From VXNE01 sp965116625 (GTDB lineage Bacteria; Pseudomonadota; Gammaproteobacteria; Pseudomonadales; Azotimanducaceae): 64,000 nt of DNA. A model generated the notes under the pieces. That model made no database searches. It was not told where the DNA came from and was given only the letters and a program-made list of their open reading frames with translations. The number at the start of each line of letters is the position of its first letter. Position 1 is the first letter of the stretch. Below, in pieces: positions 51,445-61,384 of the stretch. The DNA lies in assembly GCA_965116625.1 (NCBI GenBank), contig OZ220717.1:2790001-2854000 (forward strand). The letters run 5' to 3'. The position numbers and the translations under genes were made by a program.

Positions 51445-53826
51445 ATGGCAGTCAGAGAAGTTAAGAGTGCAGCAAACCGCCGGTGCCATGTGAACCTTCG
51501 CAGGCTCTACGAACATCTCGATCCCGACGCGCGCCGGGTCCTGTCCGACGCTGCGGACGCGGCGGCCCGCGATGGGCGCGGGAGCATCACCATCGAATTG
51601 TTCCTGCTGTCGCTGCTCCGCGACCGGACCGTCGGTCCCGAAGTCGCCGATGCGCTCTCCGGGGCGGGCGCGGACGCGCCGGCGATCGAGTCGTCGCTTG
51701 CCGGGCGAGTCGCGGACGAGCCGCGGCGCACACCCGGCGCGTTGCCTTCGTTCGACGAGTCGCTGGCCCACCTGCTCCGCGAGTCGTGGGCGCTGTGCTT
51801 CGACGAGTACGGGGACCGTTCGATTTCGCCGCTGCGGTTCTTCGAGACAGTTGCCCGCCGGGGCGATGCCTGGCCGCGGCTGGTGGACACGCTGCCGAGT
51901 TTCGACCGGATCGATCCCGGTCGCCTGGCGTCGGCGGTCGGTCGAGGAGACGAGGAGGCCAACGGCATCGCCAAGACTCCCGCGGACGATCGATTCCCGG
52001 AGCTTTCCCGGTACGGCCACGACATGATCGCGATCGCGCGGGAAGGTCGCCTCGATCCGGTGATCGGCTTCGCCGCGCAGTTCCAGGCGATCTCGTCGAT
52101 CCTACTGCGGCGCCGTCAGAATTCGGTAACCGTCGTGGGCGAGGCGGGCGTGGGCAAGTCGGCCTGCGCGCTTGGTTTCGTAACCGCTCTGGCCGGGGAA
52201 TCGGATCGGGTGGGCGCTGCCCTGCACGGCACGCCGGTGTGGTCGCTCGACGTCTCCGCGTTGCGGTCCGGCGCCCTCTCGCGGGGTGCCGTGGAGGAAC
52301 GGCTGCAGGTCATCCTGAAGGAGGTCGAGCGGGCGGGAATGATCCTGTTCATGGACGATCTCCATCTGCTGTTCGGCGAGCAGGGGCAGGGCGGCGATGC
52401 ATTGCGCGGCGTCCTCTCAAGCGGTTCGGTGCGCATCCTCGGCACCTGTGGCTGGCGCGATTGGAGACGCCACATCGAACCCGATCCGGGGCTCGCGAGA
52501 AGGATCGCCCCGGTGCGCATACAGGAACCGGACGATGCCCGGACGCTCTCGATCATCGAAGGGATCGCGCCGGTTCTGGCGGACCACCACGGCGTTCGGT
52601 TCGAGGACAACGTGCTCGCGTCGGCGGTTTCCCTGTCGCGCCGGTACATCGTCGGCCGGCAGCTGCCCGACAAGGCCGTCGCGGTGCTGGACTCCGCCTG
52701 TGCGCGGGCGCGGATCAACGGTTCGACGGAACCGGCGGAGCCGATGACAGTCGAAGTAACAGACGTGGCTGCGGTCGTGTCGGACCTGACCGGGGTCCCA
52801 ACAGGCGGGATGCTATCGAACATGAGCGGGATGGCGAATCGACTGGAACAGGTGCTTGCCGAACGTGTCGTCGGCCAGGACGGCGCGCTCGAACGGTGCG
52901 CCTCCCAGGCGCGCGCCTATCTCGCCGGACTTTCCGACCGCCGGCGCCCCGTTGGAGCCTTGATGTTCTGCGGACCTTCCGGGGTCGGCAAGACGGAGAC
53001 CGCGCACGCGATCGCCGACGCGCTCTTCGGCGGCCGGCTGATCAACATCAACCTGTCCGAGTACCAGGAATCGCACACGGTTTCAGGACTCAAGGGAGCG
53101 CCCGCCGGCTACGTGGGATATGGCGAAGGCGGTGTCCTGACGGAGGGGATCCGCCGCACGCCCTATTGCGTGGTCCTGCTCGACGAAGTCGAAAAAGCCC
53201 ATCCGGATGTCATCGAGATGCTCTACCAGGTGCTCGACCGCGGCTGGATGGAGGACGCGGAGGGTATCGAGGCGGACTTCTCCAACGCACTGATCGTTCT
53301 GACCACCAATGTGGGCGACGCGGTCGTGGAGCGGGCGGCCAGGGTCGAACCACCGCCTTCGGAGGAGGTTCTCCACCGGTCGTTGACCGATGCCCTTGCA
53401 CGGCACTTCCCCGCGGCGTTCATCGGACGCCTGCAGCTCGTTCCCTACTGGCCGCTCGACGGCGACACGCTTGTCCGGATCGCCGGAATGCGCCTCGACC
53501 GGCTTGCCGATACCTACTTCGCCTCGCACCGGTCCGGATTGACGTTCGGGGACGACGTTCGCGACTGGATCGCGGCACGGGTCAAGTCGACGCCCCAGGG
53601 GGCGCGTTTCCTCGACGGCATCATCGCCCGTTGGATTCGCCCCGCGGTCGCCGAGTACGTCCTCGACCGGCTGGATCGGGGCGAGGCGCCCGGAGCCGCC
53701 ACGGTGGAACTCCGCCACGGCGAGTTCGCGGTCCGCGCGGTGCCGGCCGGCCACGTCGAATCCGAAACTGCCGTCGCGGAGCGTGAAGCCCGCGATGAAG
53801 GGACCGCTAGCGGAGCCGGCCCATGA
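51445..53826 (+). CDS. tssH: T6SS sheath-disassembly ATPase TssH/ClpV
   Basis: A 793-residue AAA+ protein. ATG 51445 is listed; GTG 51490 (VNLRRLYEHLDPDARRVLSD) would give the more standard N-terminus, and neither has a clear ribosome-binding site. The N domain is followed by AAA1 (VVGEAGVGKSACALGF, about residue 232; ILFMDDLHLLFGEQGQGGD) and AAA2 (CGPSGVGKTETAHAIADAL, about 510; VVLLDEVEKAHPDVIEMLYQ; ALIVLTTNVGD). TssH recycles contracted TssB/TssC sheath. It is shorter than typical ClpV (about 850-900), mostly in the middle region. The stop overlaps the lipoprotein start (ATGA). A TTGACA at 51357 is a possible -35. Confidence 0.9.
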   Translation: MAVREVKSAANRRCHVNLRRLYEHLDPDARRVLSDAADAAARDGRGSITIELFLLSLLRDRTVGPEVADALSGAGADAPAIESSLAGRVADEPRRTPGALPSFDESLAHLLRESWALCFDEYGDRSISPLRFFETVARRGDAWPRLVDTLPSFDRIDPGRLASAVGRGDEEANGIAKTPADDRFPELSRYGHDMIAIAREGRLDPVIGFAAQFQAISSILLRRRQNSVTVVGEAGVGKSACALGFVTALAGESDRVGAALHGTPVWSLDVSALRSGALSRGAVEERLQVILKEVERAGMILFMDDLHLLFGEQGQGGDALRGVLSSGSVRILGTCGWRDWRRHIEPDPGLARRIAPVRIQEPDDARTLSIIEGIAPVLADHHGVRFEDNVLASAVSLSRRYIVGRQLPDKAVAVLDSACARARINGSTEPAEPMTVEVTDVAAVVSDLTGVPTGGMLSNMSGMANRLEQVLAERVVGQDGALERCASQARAYLAGLSDRRRPVGALMFCGPSGVGKTETAHAIADALFGGRLININLSEYQESHTVSGLKGAPAGYVGYGEGGVLTEGIRRTPYCVVLLDEVEKAHPDVIEMLYQVLDRGWMEDAEGIEADFSNALIVLTTNVGDAVVERAARVEPPPSEEVLHRSLTDALARHFPAAFIGRLQLVPYWPLDGDTLVRIAGMRLDRLADTYFASHRSGLTFGDDVRDWIAARVKSTPQGARFLDGIIARWIRPAVAEYVLDRLDRGEAPGAATVELRHGEFAVRAVPAGHVESETAVAEREARDEGTASGAGP

Positions 53827-54707
53827 AGACCTGCGCGCAGATCGCCCGCGTCGCCATGGTGGTTCTGGTGTCGTTGATCGCCGCCGCATGCGCGGGCAGG
53901 AATCCGTATGAGATCGACGACCCCGTCAAGCTGAAGCGCATGTCGTTCGTCATGGCGCCGGGCGCCAATGGCAATTGGCCCGCACGCGTCGAGTTGGTCC
54001 GGGTGGAGGACAGTCGCCTGGTAGCCGATCTCATCGCAACGGACACGTCGGCCTGGTTCGGTGAAACCGGCGATGCGTTCCGCAGGGCGTATCCAGGCGC
54101 GTCCTATGACGCCTGGGAGCTGGTTCCGGGCCAGTCCGCAGGACCTGTGGACGTGAAGCGAAAGGGCAAGTTCGCGGGCGTTCTGTTTTGCGACGCGCAA
54201 TCGGGATCGACCCCTTTCCGCGTACGGCGGGACGGCCATCTGACCGTCGTCATCGACGACACCGGTTGCCGGCTTGAAGGCATCGCGCGGAAGAACCGCC
54301 GCTCGCGTCGTTCGAAGACGATCGAGGTGACCTTCGCGATGAGCACCGCGTCCAATGGCAATCGTCCGCTGCGGGTGGAACTGGTGCACGTCGACGACAA
54401 GGACTTGGTCTCCGACCTGACCCGGATGTCCGGCGCCGCCTGGTTCAGAGCCGGTGGACGGGCGTTTCGCCGAGAACACCCCGACGTGTCGGTCGACGAT
54501 TGGGAGCTGGTTCCGGGGCGCCACCACGGGCCTTTCAGGGTTGCCGTCAATCGAAAGGTAAACGGCGTGCTGTTCTGCGGGCTGTCGCAGCCGCTCGAGT
54601 TGCGCTGGCGCCGCAGGATCGAGGTGGAAGTGGACGGGCAGGGCTGCAGGATTGCGGGAGCACCCCGACAGTCCGATGGCCGGCAGTCGTGGGACGCGCG
54701 GCGATGA
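53823..54707 (+). CDS. tssJ: TssJ-like lipoprotein with a tandem-duplicated domain
   Basis: A 294-residue lipoprotein from ATG 53823. The signal sequence MVVLVSLIAAACAG has a lipobox with Cys at residue 22. Two similar beta-sandwich units follow: WPARVELVRVEDSRLVADLI, SYDAWELVPGQSAGP, GKFAGVLFC (about 38-135) and PLRVELVHVDDKDLVSDLTR, SVDDWELVPGRHHGP, NRKVNGVLFCGL (about 165-262). The RVELVRV, D-L and WELVPG pattern is that of TssJ, which anchors TssM to the outer membrane and usually has one such domain (about 150-180 residues). Its position before tssK-tssL-tssM supports the assignment. The duplication is unusual. Confidence 0.72.
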   Translation: MKTCAQIARVAMVVLVSLIAAACAGRNPYEIDDPVKLKRMSFVMAPGANGNWPARVELVRVEDSRLVADLIATDTSAWFGETGDAFRRAYPGASYDAWELVPGQSAGPVDVKRKGKFAGVLFCDAQSGSTPFRVRRDGHLTVVIDDTGCRLEGIARKNRRSRRSKTIEVTFAMSTASNGNRPLRVELVHVDDKDLVSDLTRMSGAAWFRAGGRAFRREHPDVSVDDWELVPGRHHGPFRVAVNRKVNGVLFCGLSQPLELRWRRRIEVEVDGQGCRIAGAPRQSDGRQSWDARR

Positions 54708-55996
54708 ACGCGCGGGTCGTTCCGGCGGCTGTAGAGTGGCGCAACGGCATGGTGCTCGAGCCGGCGCATTTCCTCCAGTCGGACGCCCGGGCGGCGTCGC
54801 TGGCGCACATGGCGGCGCTGGCGGCGGAGCCTTGGCCCTGGGGTTTCGTGCGGGTGGCCGTCGACCAGACGGCCCTGGCCTCGGCGCAATTGCGCGTCGA
54901 CTGCGAGGGAATCTTCCCCAACGGCATACCTTTCTCCCGGTGCGAGTTGACCCGAGGGTTGACCGCCGGTGAGGACGGAGATCGAAGGGCCTTCCAGGTC
55001 GCGATGACGGATGACGGCTCGGTCACCCTTTCCGAAGGCGAGGGTGCGCCAGCGGAAACCGTCCTGCCGGTCGCAAGGCTCGTATTCCGAAGCGGGGTCT
55101 GGAGCGAGACCGCCGATTGGTCGCCGCCGGTCCATCTTCTTGGCCCGGATCACCCCCTGCGCCTGGACATGGCCCGGCAACTCGGTGCCCTGGCAGCATT
55201 GACGACGGGATTCGCGACAACCCTCGGACTGCCGCGCGCGGAGAATCGACCCGCAGCCCGGATGATCAGCCACGTCGCCGCCGCGATGGCGCAGGGCGTT
55301 GGCGTCATGGGCGCCTTGTTGGCTGCCCCGGCGGTCTCGCCTGGCCGTCTCGGTATCGAAGCCTTGCGTCTGGCTTTGGGCGTACGTGCCGCCGCCGGTA
55401 TCTTCGAACGCCTCGATGCGGTTTGGGATCCAGCCGACCAGCGCGGTTCCATGCGGCGCCTGCTCCATGCCGCGGAGTCGGCGGCTTCGGGCATCGGCCT
55501 GCCTTTCCGCGCGAGTATCTTCCGCAACCTGGAGGCGGGAGAGCCCTTGCTGGTCGAGGATGTTCCTCGAGGGGTCCTGCTGCTCGCCATCGAAGCATCG
55601 CGTCCAGGGGATCTGATCAACGCCCGAGCATGGTTCGAGGGTGCGGCCCTGGCGGCGCCGGAGCGCATCCAGGAGGCATTCAGTCTTCGCGTAGCGGGTT
55701 GCCCGCGGCACCCATTGGATCGGGACCCGCGTACCGGCGTGTCCAGCGGTCCCCTGCTGGCCCTGTACCAGGTCGAGAAAAGCGCCACCTGGCGGGACGA
55801 CAGTCACGCCCTGGCCTTGGGAGCGAAAACGCCGCCGCCGCCGAATACGAGCTTTTCCATCTTCATTTCCGAGGATCTCGACGAAGATCCCGACCCGTCT
55901 CCAACCGGTTCGGCTGATCAAGTTGGCCGGATCGCTTCCACGCCCTGGTACGGCGCAACTGGCACGGGCGGCCCGGTCGTCCGGGAGGGTAGGTAG
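54704..55996 (+). CDS. tssK: T6SS baseplate-membrane linker TssK
   Basis: A 430-residue TssK (ImpJ/VasE) from ATG 54704, overlapping the lipoprotein stop by ATGA. PAAVEWRNGMVLEPAHFLQS at the start is the diagnostic motif; VRVAVDQTALASAQLRVDCE, FPNGIPFSRC and the later SFSIFISEDLDEDPDP segment also fit. TssK trimers connect the baseplate wedges to TssL and TssM. Spacing in the operon is tight (2 bases to tssL). The sequence is complete and of normal length. Confidence 0.9.
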   Translation: MNARVVPAAVEWRNGMVLEPAHFLQSDARAASLAHMAALAAEPWPWGFVRVAVDQTALASAQLRVDCEGIFPNGIPFSRCELTRGLTAGEDGDRRAFQVAMTDDGSVTLSEGEGAPAETVLPVARLVFRSGVWSETADWSPPVHLLGPDHPLRLDMARQLGALAALTTGFATTLGLPRAENRPAARMISHVAAAMAQGVGVMGALLAAPAVSPGRLGIEALRLALGVRAAAGIFERLDAVWDPADQRGSMRRLLHAAESAASGIGLPFRASIFRNLEAGEPLLVEDVPRGVLLLAIEASRPGDLINARAWFEGAALAAPERIQEAFSLRVAGCPRHPLDRDPRTGVSSGPLLALYQVEKSATWRDDSHALALGAKTPPPPNTSFSIFISEDLDEDPDPSPTGSADQVGRIASTPWYGATGTGGPVVREGR

Positions 55997-55998
55997 CC

Positions 55999-56793
55999 AT
56001 GAGTATTGGATTCCAGGTCGCGGTCTGCGCGGTGCCGTTCTTCGATCTCCTGGACGAGGAAGAGCAGTCGCTCGCGGCCCAGGTGGCAGAGGCATCCGAT
56101 GATGCCACCGCGACTATCGCGATGCAGGCGAGCCGGCAACGGCTTGCCCAGGGCGTGGACTGCGTCGTCCGAACCCTGCCGGCGACCGTGCGCAGCGACC
56201 TTACCGCTTCCCGGGCGGTCGCCTATGCGCTCGTCGGCCTGGCCGATGGACGCATGCTGCATCACCCGGCCGGTGGGCTCGAACGATGGCGGGAGCGGCT
56301 GCTGGAGTTCGAACTCTATGGCTCGGCGCTGGCGGGCCAGGAGGTAGTGGCGCAGGCGCGGGCCGCGGTCTCCATCTCGGAAGGCGCGCCCTCCGAGCCA
56401 CTTCATCTCTCGTTCCTGGCACCGTTCTACCTCAGCGTGTTCCGAGCCGGATTCGAAGGCTCCCTGCGAGGCGACGCCATCGGCCTTTCGTCGTTGATCG
56501 CAGCGCTGGAGGAGGTCGTGGGTGCGTGCGGGCAGGACACCCTGGAAGTGGCCCCGGATGACAGGCCAACGCGAAGGGGACTGGCATCGCTGCCACTCGC
56601 CGCCCTGGGCCTGGCGGCCTGGCTGGTTGCCGGTTTCTCCGTGTGGTTTGCCGTGGGCGGTCAGTCTCTTGAGGAAAGTGACCGGATGGCGCAACGGCTA
56701 GGACGTGGCTTGCCCGCCACAGCCATTATCGATCCCCTGCACCACACCGTCGGTCCTTCGAGACTGACTTCCACCGAGCGCGAGGAGAACTGA
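55999..56793 (+). CDS. tssL: T6SS membrane-complex protein TssL (DotU-like)
   Basis: A 264-residue TssL from ATG 55999 with GGGAGG upstream. A cytoplasmic helical domain (FFDLLDEEEQSLAAQVAEAS, AVAYALVGLADGRMLHHPAG, WRERLLEFELYGSALAGQEV, EPLHLSFLAPFYLSVFRAGF) is followed by a single C-terminal TM helix (ASLPLAALGLAAWLVAGFSV, about 197-218) and a short tail. There is no peptidoglycan-binding extension. It pairs with TssM and binds TssK. The stop overlaps the tssM start (TGATG). Confidence 0.88.
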   Translation: MSIGFQVAVCAVPFFDLLDEEEQSLAAQVAEASDDATATIAMQASRQRLAQGVDCVVRTLPATVRSDLTASRAVAYALVGLADGRMLHHPAGGLERWRERLLEFELYGSALAGQEVVAQARAAVSISEGAPSEPLHLSFLAPFYLSVFRAGFEGSLRGDAIGLSSLIAALEEVVGACGQDTLEVAPDDRPTRRGLASLPLAALGLAAWLVAGFSVWFAVGGQSLEESDRMAQRLGRGLPATAIIDPLHHTVGPSRLTSTEREEN

Positions 56794-59700
56794 TGTCGGA
56801 TACGCTGTCACACATCGGCGAATTCGCCGCCGGCCTACTGGCGGGAGGCGTGTTCGAGATCGTCGTTCTGATCGTTCTGATCGTTCTTGCGCTGGTTCTT
56901 CTCCTCGTTGCGCTGTGGGTGCTGTGGAAGGTTCTCGTCCTGTTGGGCAAGGGTCTCGTCTGGCTGATGCGGTCCGGATCCGACACGGCCAGGAAGCGCA
57001 CCGCCGGAAAGCGGGCCGCGCGGCTTGCGGCGCCTCCCCGGGTTACGACGGGATGGGACTCGTCAACACGGATCCGGTTGGGCAGCGCGCTCGCCGAAGC
57101 GCGCCGACGGGCGGGAAGCGACGCCCTCATCATCCTCGTAGTGGGCGGCGAAGGGTCGGGCGATCTGTGCCGCAGCCTGGCTCTGAATCCACCGGCCGCT
57201 GGCGAGGTGGCGGTTGCGGCGGGCGATGGCGTGATTCTCATCGAGGCCACCGGGGCTGATCCGCGGACGTTGCACTCCCTTGCGGCAAGACTGCCTTGGC
57301 GCCGACCGGTAGATGGCGTCGCGGCAATCGTCGGCAGCGACGGCATTCCCGGTGACGCATTGGTGCGCGCGGAGACGTTTGCGCGTGCCGCCGGCTCGCG
57401 GGTCGCGCTCCACTTCGTTCTGGCGCCGGGTGCGACCACGGCTGCATGGCGGGTGGTGGACGCGGCGAACCGGGACAGTGCCGAACTGTGCGCGCAACTG
57501 GCGCGGGACGCCACGCGCATTTGGCTCGGCGGTGGACCGCGGGAAGGACTCCGGGATTTGTTGATCGCCCAGTCGACCGAACTGTCGACGGCATTGGCGC
57601 GAGCGTTGGCGTTGGCACCATCGTCGAGAGTCGATGTCGCGTCGGTTTGCCTGGGGGGGCGTGGTCTGCGATCGGCGGTCGCCCAGACCGTGGCTCGCAC
57701 GAGGCCAGCGCAGACACCCGGGCTCACCAGGGGGCTGGGCTATGCCGGTCTCGTCGCCGGTGTCACCCTGACCGTCCTGGCCACCGTGATGGGGCTTGCC
57801 AATGCGGACCATCTGCGATCGACGCTGGCCCTCGCCGCCCGTGAAGCGACGCTCTGGTCCGCGACGGACATCGATGCGGTGCCGAGCGCGGGCCGCGTGC
57901 GACGCGTCGCTGGGATCGGCGCGCGCTTGGCGGAAGTCTCGGAATTCTCAATGCTGACGCCGTTGTCCCCGCTGGTGCCAAACTCCCAGTCGCCTGCGCG
58001 TCTTGGCGGAGCCCTTCTCGACGCCCACGTTCTCCAGCCGCTTGGGTCGGCCCTCGACCGGCAAGCGCGGGACAGACTGGCGCCCCTGGACGATCCCCTT
58101 GCGTGGGTCGGCGGTGCGCAGGAGGTCGACGAGTGGATAGCAGCCTGGGAGGGCTTGGCTGACGATCCGGAGCAGGTCGACTTTCGCCGCCTCCTCTCGG
58201 ATGCCTTTGGCGGCGAGCCGGACGCTTGGCCGACTGGCCTGGAGACGGCATTGGCAGCGACGACCCTGCGGTTGCCGGAGCCTGCGCGCGGTGGCATGGA
58301 TGTGGATGGTCTGGCCGATCTGGCACGGCAGAACTTCATCACGACGATGCAGCGCTGGGCCGATTCGGTCTACGCCAACGGACCGGTGGCCAATGCCGCC
58401 CGCCGGGCGGTGGACCGCAGCGCTGGGTGGCGTTCGCAACATGGGGCGCTTTCCGCGCTGCGAACGGCGCTACAGGACCCTGGTCAGGCCTGGATCACCG
58501 CAGCGGAAGACACGCCTGACCATCGCTACGAGATGCGGGTCCTCGGACGTGCCCTGACGCTCTCCCTGCTCGGTCAGACGACGGCGCTCTCGGCGAAGGC
58601 CGCCGTCAGCAAGATTCGAATCGACGCCCGCGAAGCGGCCGAACATTTCATCCTTCCCGAGATCGGTCCACTGCTCGTACGTTCGAGCACAGGAACGCGC
58701 GGCGGCGGCGGTCGACCCTCGCTTGCCCTCTCACCGGGGGCACAGGCGTGGTCGGCCTTCCTCGATCGGTTGGCCAGCGCCGGATTCGCGGACCTTCCAA
58801 CGACGCCCCGGACCGTCATTGCAGGTCCGGTCACGATCGACCCGGCCACGGTCAGCGGCATGCTCTCGAAGTTACACACATTCGATCGCCTGGCAACGGA
58901 CCTGCCTGGCGATTTGCCACCGGCTGTCGCCCGCGATCTGCTGGAGCAGGTGGTGCGTGAACTGGTCGTTGGCGTAGCCGCAAGCGCCGAGCTCGCGCTG
59001 CGACCTGCCGTGGATCCGGTCGTGGCAGGCGATCGCGCCGCTAGGGTCGCGCGGGTAGCATCGGCGCTCGACGACCTTGGTGAGATCGTCTCCTGGTTGC
59101 AGGCCCACGAAGCCGAAACCGAGGCCGACCGGGTCCTCGCAGTGCGTTCGTCGGTCGCTCTGAACATGCTCTTGGCCGGCACCGAAGCGCTGGCTGGGGA
59201 AGACCCGCTGGGGATGTATCTCGACCCGGCCGCGGATGCTAACGCGCTCGTTCGCCGGTTCGGCCGCGGCGTCGAACGACTGCGCCGCCTGTACGAGTAC
59301 TACGGCGCTCCCTACGTGGACGCTGCGACGTTCGGCGGCACTGCGGTTGCCTGGCGATGGCGCGAAATCCGGGAAGACATGGCCCGCTACGACCGGGGGG
59401 ATGCCGGCGCGGCGCTCTCCGGCCTCGAAGGAATATTGCGTGCCTACGCCGCCGATCCGCAGGCCGCCTGCAAGGCACCCCGGCCGGCCCTCGCGGCGGC
59501 CCGCGACGACTATGTGGCCCGTGCGCTTGACCGATTCCGGGCGCAGGTCGATGGCGCTTGCGCTGGCCTGGACGCGCGTCAGGGAGAGCATCTCTATGCG
59601 CGCCTCGAGGAGTACTTCGGACGCAACGTTGCGTGGATGTGGCCCTACGCGAACGATGCGAGCGCCCCGGAAATGCCCAGCGCGACGTTGGGTGAGTTCG

Positions 59701-60266
59701 TTGCACGGCTCGGCGAAGCCCGGGACGTGCTGGACCGTTTCGACACCCCCCTGGCCCGCGTATTCCGGGAAACCGCTGACTTCTGGGACCGGGACATGGA
59801 CGGTAGCACCGTGCTGCGGTTCCGTGTCGACTGGCGCACCAGGCCCGAGGAGGAAGCGCTTGCCGAGAACATCATCGCGTTCGAAATCGAAGGCGCCGAG
59901 CGCGACGAGGATGGCGTCTACACGTGGCGATACGGAACGCCCGCCGCGTTGCGGGTCCGACTGGCGAAGAACTCGCCGTATCGCTTCGCGTTCCCGTCGG
60001 ACCCCGGGGGCCGCGTGTTCGCCATGGGCGATGCCGTCGCGGGTGAACGCGCCACGACGGACACCAGCAATGGCTCGCTGCTCCGCGTCTTCCACGGGCT
60101 GGCGAACGGCGCGTTCGCGGTCCACACCGAGGTCGTCGATGCCGATGGCGTCCGGCACCCGTTGGTGGCAACGGCGCGGGTCACCGACGATGCCGGAGCC
60201 CCGTTGACGCTGCCACGATTCGACGACCACCCGCCGAGCGTGGCGTATCAGCGTCCGTCGCGCTAG
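56793..60266 (+). CDS. tssM: T6SS membrane-complex protein TssM (IcmF-like)
   Basis: A 1157-residue TssM from ATG 56793. Two N-terminal TM segments (VFEIVVLIVLIVLALVLLLV and a continuation) are followed by a cytoplasmic domain and a third TM (GYAGLVAGVTLTVLATVMGL, about residue 313), then a long periplasmic part ending in the C-terminal beta domain (LRVFHGLANGAFAVHTEVVD). The site where IcmF proteins may carry a P-loop reads VVGGEGSGDLCRSLAL: the Gly residues are there but the Lys-Thr is replaced by Asp-Leu, so nucleotide binding is doubtful. It bridges inner and outer membranes to the TssJ-like lipoprotein. Confidence 0.9.
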   Translation: MSDTLSHIGEFAAGLLAGGVFEIVVLIVLIVLALVLLLVALWVLWKVLVLLGKGLVWLMRSGSDTARKRTAGKRAARLAAPPRVTTGWDSSTRIRLGSALAEARRRAGSDALIILVVGGEGSGDLCRSLALNPPAAGEVAVAAGDGVILIEATGADPRTLHSLAARLPWRRPVDGVAAIVGSDGIPGDALVRAETFARAAGSRVALHFVLAPGATTAAWRVVDAANRDSAELCAQLARDATRIWLGGGPREGLRDLLIAQSTELSTALARALALAPSSRVDVASVCLGGRGLRSAVAQTVARTRPAQTPGLTRGLGYAGLVAGVTLTVLATVMGLANADHLRSTLALAAREATLWSATDIDAVPSAGRVRRVAGIGARLAEVSEFSMLTPLSPLVPNSQSPARLGGALLDAHVLQPLGSALDRQARDRLAPLDDPLAWVGGAQEVDEWIAAWEGLADDPEQVDFRRLLSDAFGGEPDAWPTGLETALAATTLRLPEPARGGMDVDGLADLARQNFITTMQRWADSVYANGPVANAARRAVDRSAGWRSQHGALSALRTALQDPGQAWITAAEDTPDHRYEMRVLGRALTLSLLGQTTALSAKAAVSKIRIDAREAAEHFILPEIGPLLVRSSTGTRGGGGRPSLALSPGAQAWSAFLDRLASAGFADLPTTPRTVIAGPVTIDPATVSGMLSKLHTFDRLATDLPGDLPPAVARDLLEQVVRELVVGVAASAELALRPAVDPVVAGDRAARVARVASALDDLGEIVSWLQAHEAETEADRVLAVRSSVALNMLLAGTEALAGEDPLGMYLDPAADANALVRRFGRGVERLRRLYEYYGAPYVDAATFGGTAVAWRWREIREDMARYDRGDAGAALSGLEGILRAYAADPQAACKAPRPALAAARDDYVARALDRFRAQVDGACAGLDARQGEHLYARLEEYFGRNVAWMWPYANDASAPEMPSATLGEFVARLGEARDVLDRFDTPLARVFRETADFWDRDMDGSTVLRFRVDWRTRPEEEALAENIIAFEIEGAERDEDGVYTWRYGTPAALRVRLAKNSPYRFAFPSDPGGRVFAMGDAVAGERATTDTSNGSLLRVFHGLANGAFAVHTEVVDADGVRHPLVATARVTDDAGAPLTLPRFDDHPPSVAYQRPSR

Positions 60267-60323
60267 CGGGACTCCAACGACGACCTCCGAATGCGCACGG
60301 GAGACGACCAGGGAACCGCGGTC

Positions 60324-61181
60324 ATGCCGAACCCCACAATCCTCGAGCCCGTAGCGCAGCAGGACCCATGCGGGCCGGACTTGCGCTGGGATGGCGAGTT
60401 CCTTGGGCTCATGGACGCGTTCGCCGCCGCCGGGACCCGGGGCGCGGCGTGCATCGTCGAAGGCGAGTTGGCGGAGCTGCCGGGGCGGGCGTTCGACGAA
60501 GTGATCGACCGGGCCGTCGCCCTTTCTGCGAGGTCGAAGGACATCCGGATTCTGGCCGCCTACGCCGAGGCAAGTTGGCACCAGGGCGGTCTGGCCGCCT
60601 TCGCCCCGGCGATGGAGGACCTGGTGGCCGCCCAGCAGAGTTGGCCCGGCGCGGACGACGGCGTGCATCCGCGCGCCGACTGCCGCGACGGGGACCTTGG
60701 CGAGCGCATCGCCGCGATGGGCAGATTGCTGAACCGGGTTCCCGCCCTGGCGGCAACGATCGGATGGGGCTCACCACCCCCGGACGTCGCCGGCCGGCGC
60801 AACTGCGCCGCCACCCTGCAGGGGGTCTTCGGCGCATGGGACGAACGATTGAAGGACGCCTTCGGCGGCCAGCCGCCGTCTGCGAAGAAAGCCTGGCGGG
60901 AGCTGGAGCGACTGATCGAGAAGGACTCGGTGACAAGCGGTCAGACGGACGGCGACACCGCTTCGGGATCCATGGCGGCGCCACGCGAGATCGACGCCTG
61001 GGATCTCATCGACCAGGCGCGCTGCCGCATGGCGGCCCAGGATCACCACTCGCCCGCGTTGCCGCTTCTGCGTCTCCTCTCCACCTGGCGTTCGCTCGGC
61101 ATCATCGAAATCGTCGACCGCATGCGCGGTTCCGGCGTGACGCTCGAACAACTCATGGAATCCGTAAAGCGGCAGTTGTAG
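60324..61181 (+). CDS. tssA: T6SS cap/initiation protein TssA
   Basis: A 285-residue protein. I chose ATG 60324 because PTILEPVAQQDPCGPDLRWD aligns with the normal ImpA_N start; ATG 60291 would add 11 residues. The ImpA_N core follows: RSKDIRILAAYAEASWHQGG, LAAFAPAMEDLVAAQQSWPG, DGVHPRADCRDGDLGERIAA. The C-terminal region (DHHSPALPLLRLLSTWRSLG, GVTLEQLMESVKRQL) is short. TssA primes tail-tube assembly at the baseplate or caps the sheath; the short C-terminal form fits the smaller TssA subclass. It lies 57 bases after tssM. Confidence 0.85.
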   Translation: MPNPTILEPVAQQDPCGPDLRWDGEFLGLMDAFAAAGTRGAACIVEGELAELPGRAFDEVIDRAVALSARSKDIRILAAYAEASWHQGGLAAFAPAMEDLVAAQQSWPGADDGVHPRADCRDGDLGERIAAMGRLLNRVPALAATIGWGSPPPDVAGRRNCAATLQGVFGAWDERLKDAFGGQPPSAKKAWRELERLIEKDSVTSGQTDGDTASGSMAAPREIDAWDLIDQARCRMAAQDHHSPALPLLRLLSTWRSLGIIEIVDRMRGSGVTLEQLMESVKRQL

Positions 61182-61384
61182 GACGATGCTTGCGGTCACC
61201 CGCCTCACGTTTCCGCAGGGTCTCCGCCACGGGGTCAGCCCTTGCGGCCGCCCGTGCGGAACGGGTCGAGCAAATGTGCTTCCGGGGCGCAACGTTCTCT
61301 GGTTGCTGCTGTCTAAAACGGTAACGCAACAGAGAGAACTGGCTCCCTGAAGTTGTCAAATCCCGTGTGCAATCGGAGGCAATA

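Noticed and set aside
61320..61384. TGGCTCCCTGAAGTTGTC before tssB as a sigma-54 promoter.
   Set aside because: The GG and GC anchor positions are not both present at the required spacing, so it does not meet the -24/-12 pattern.
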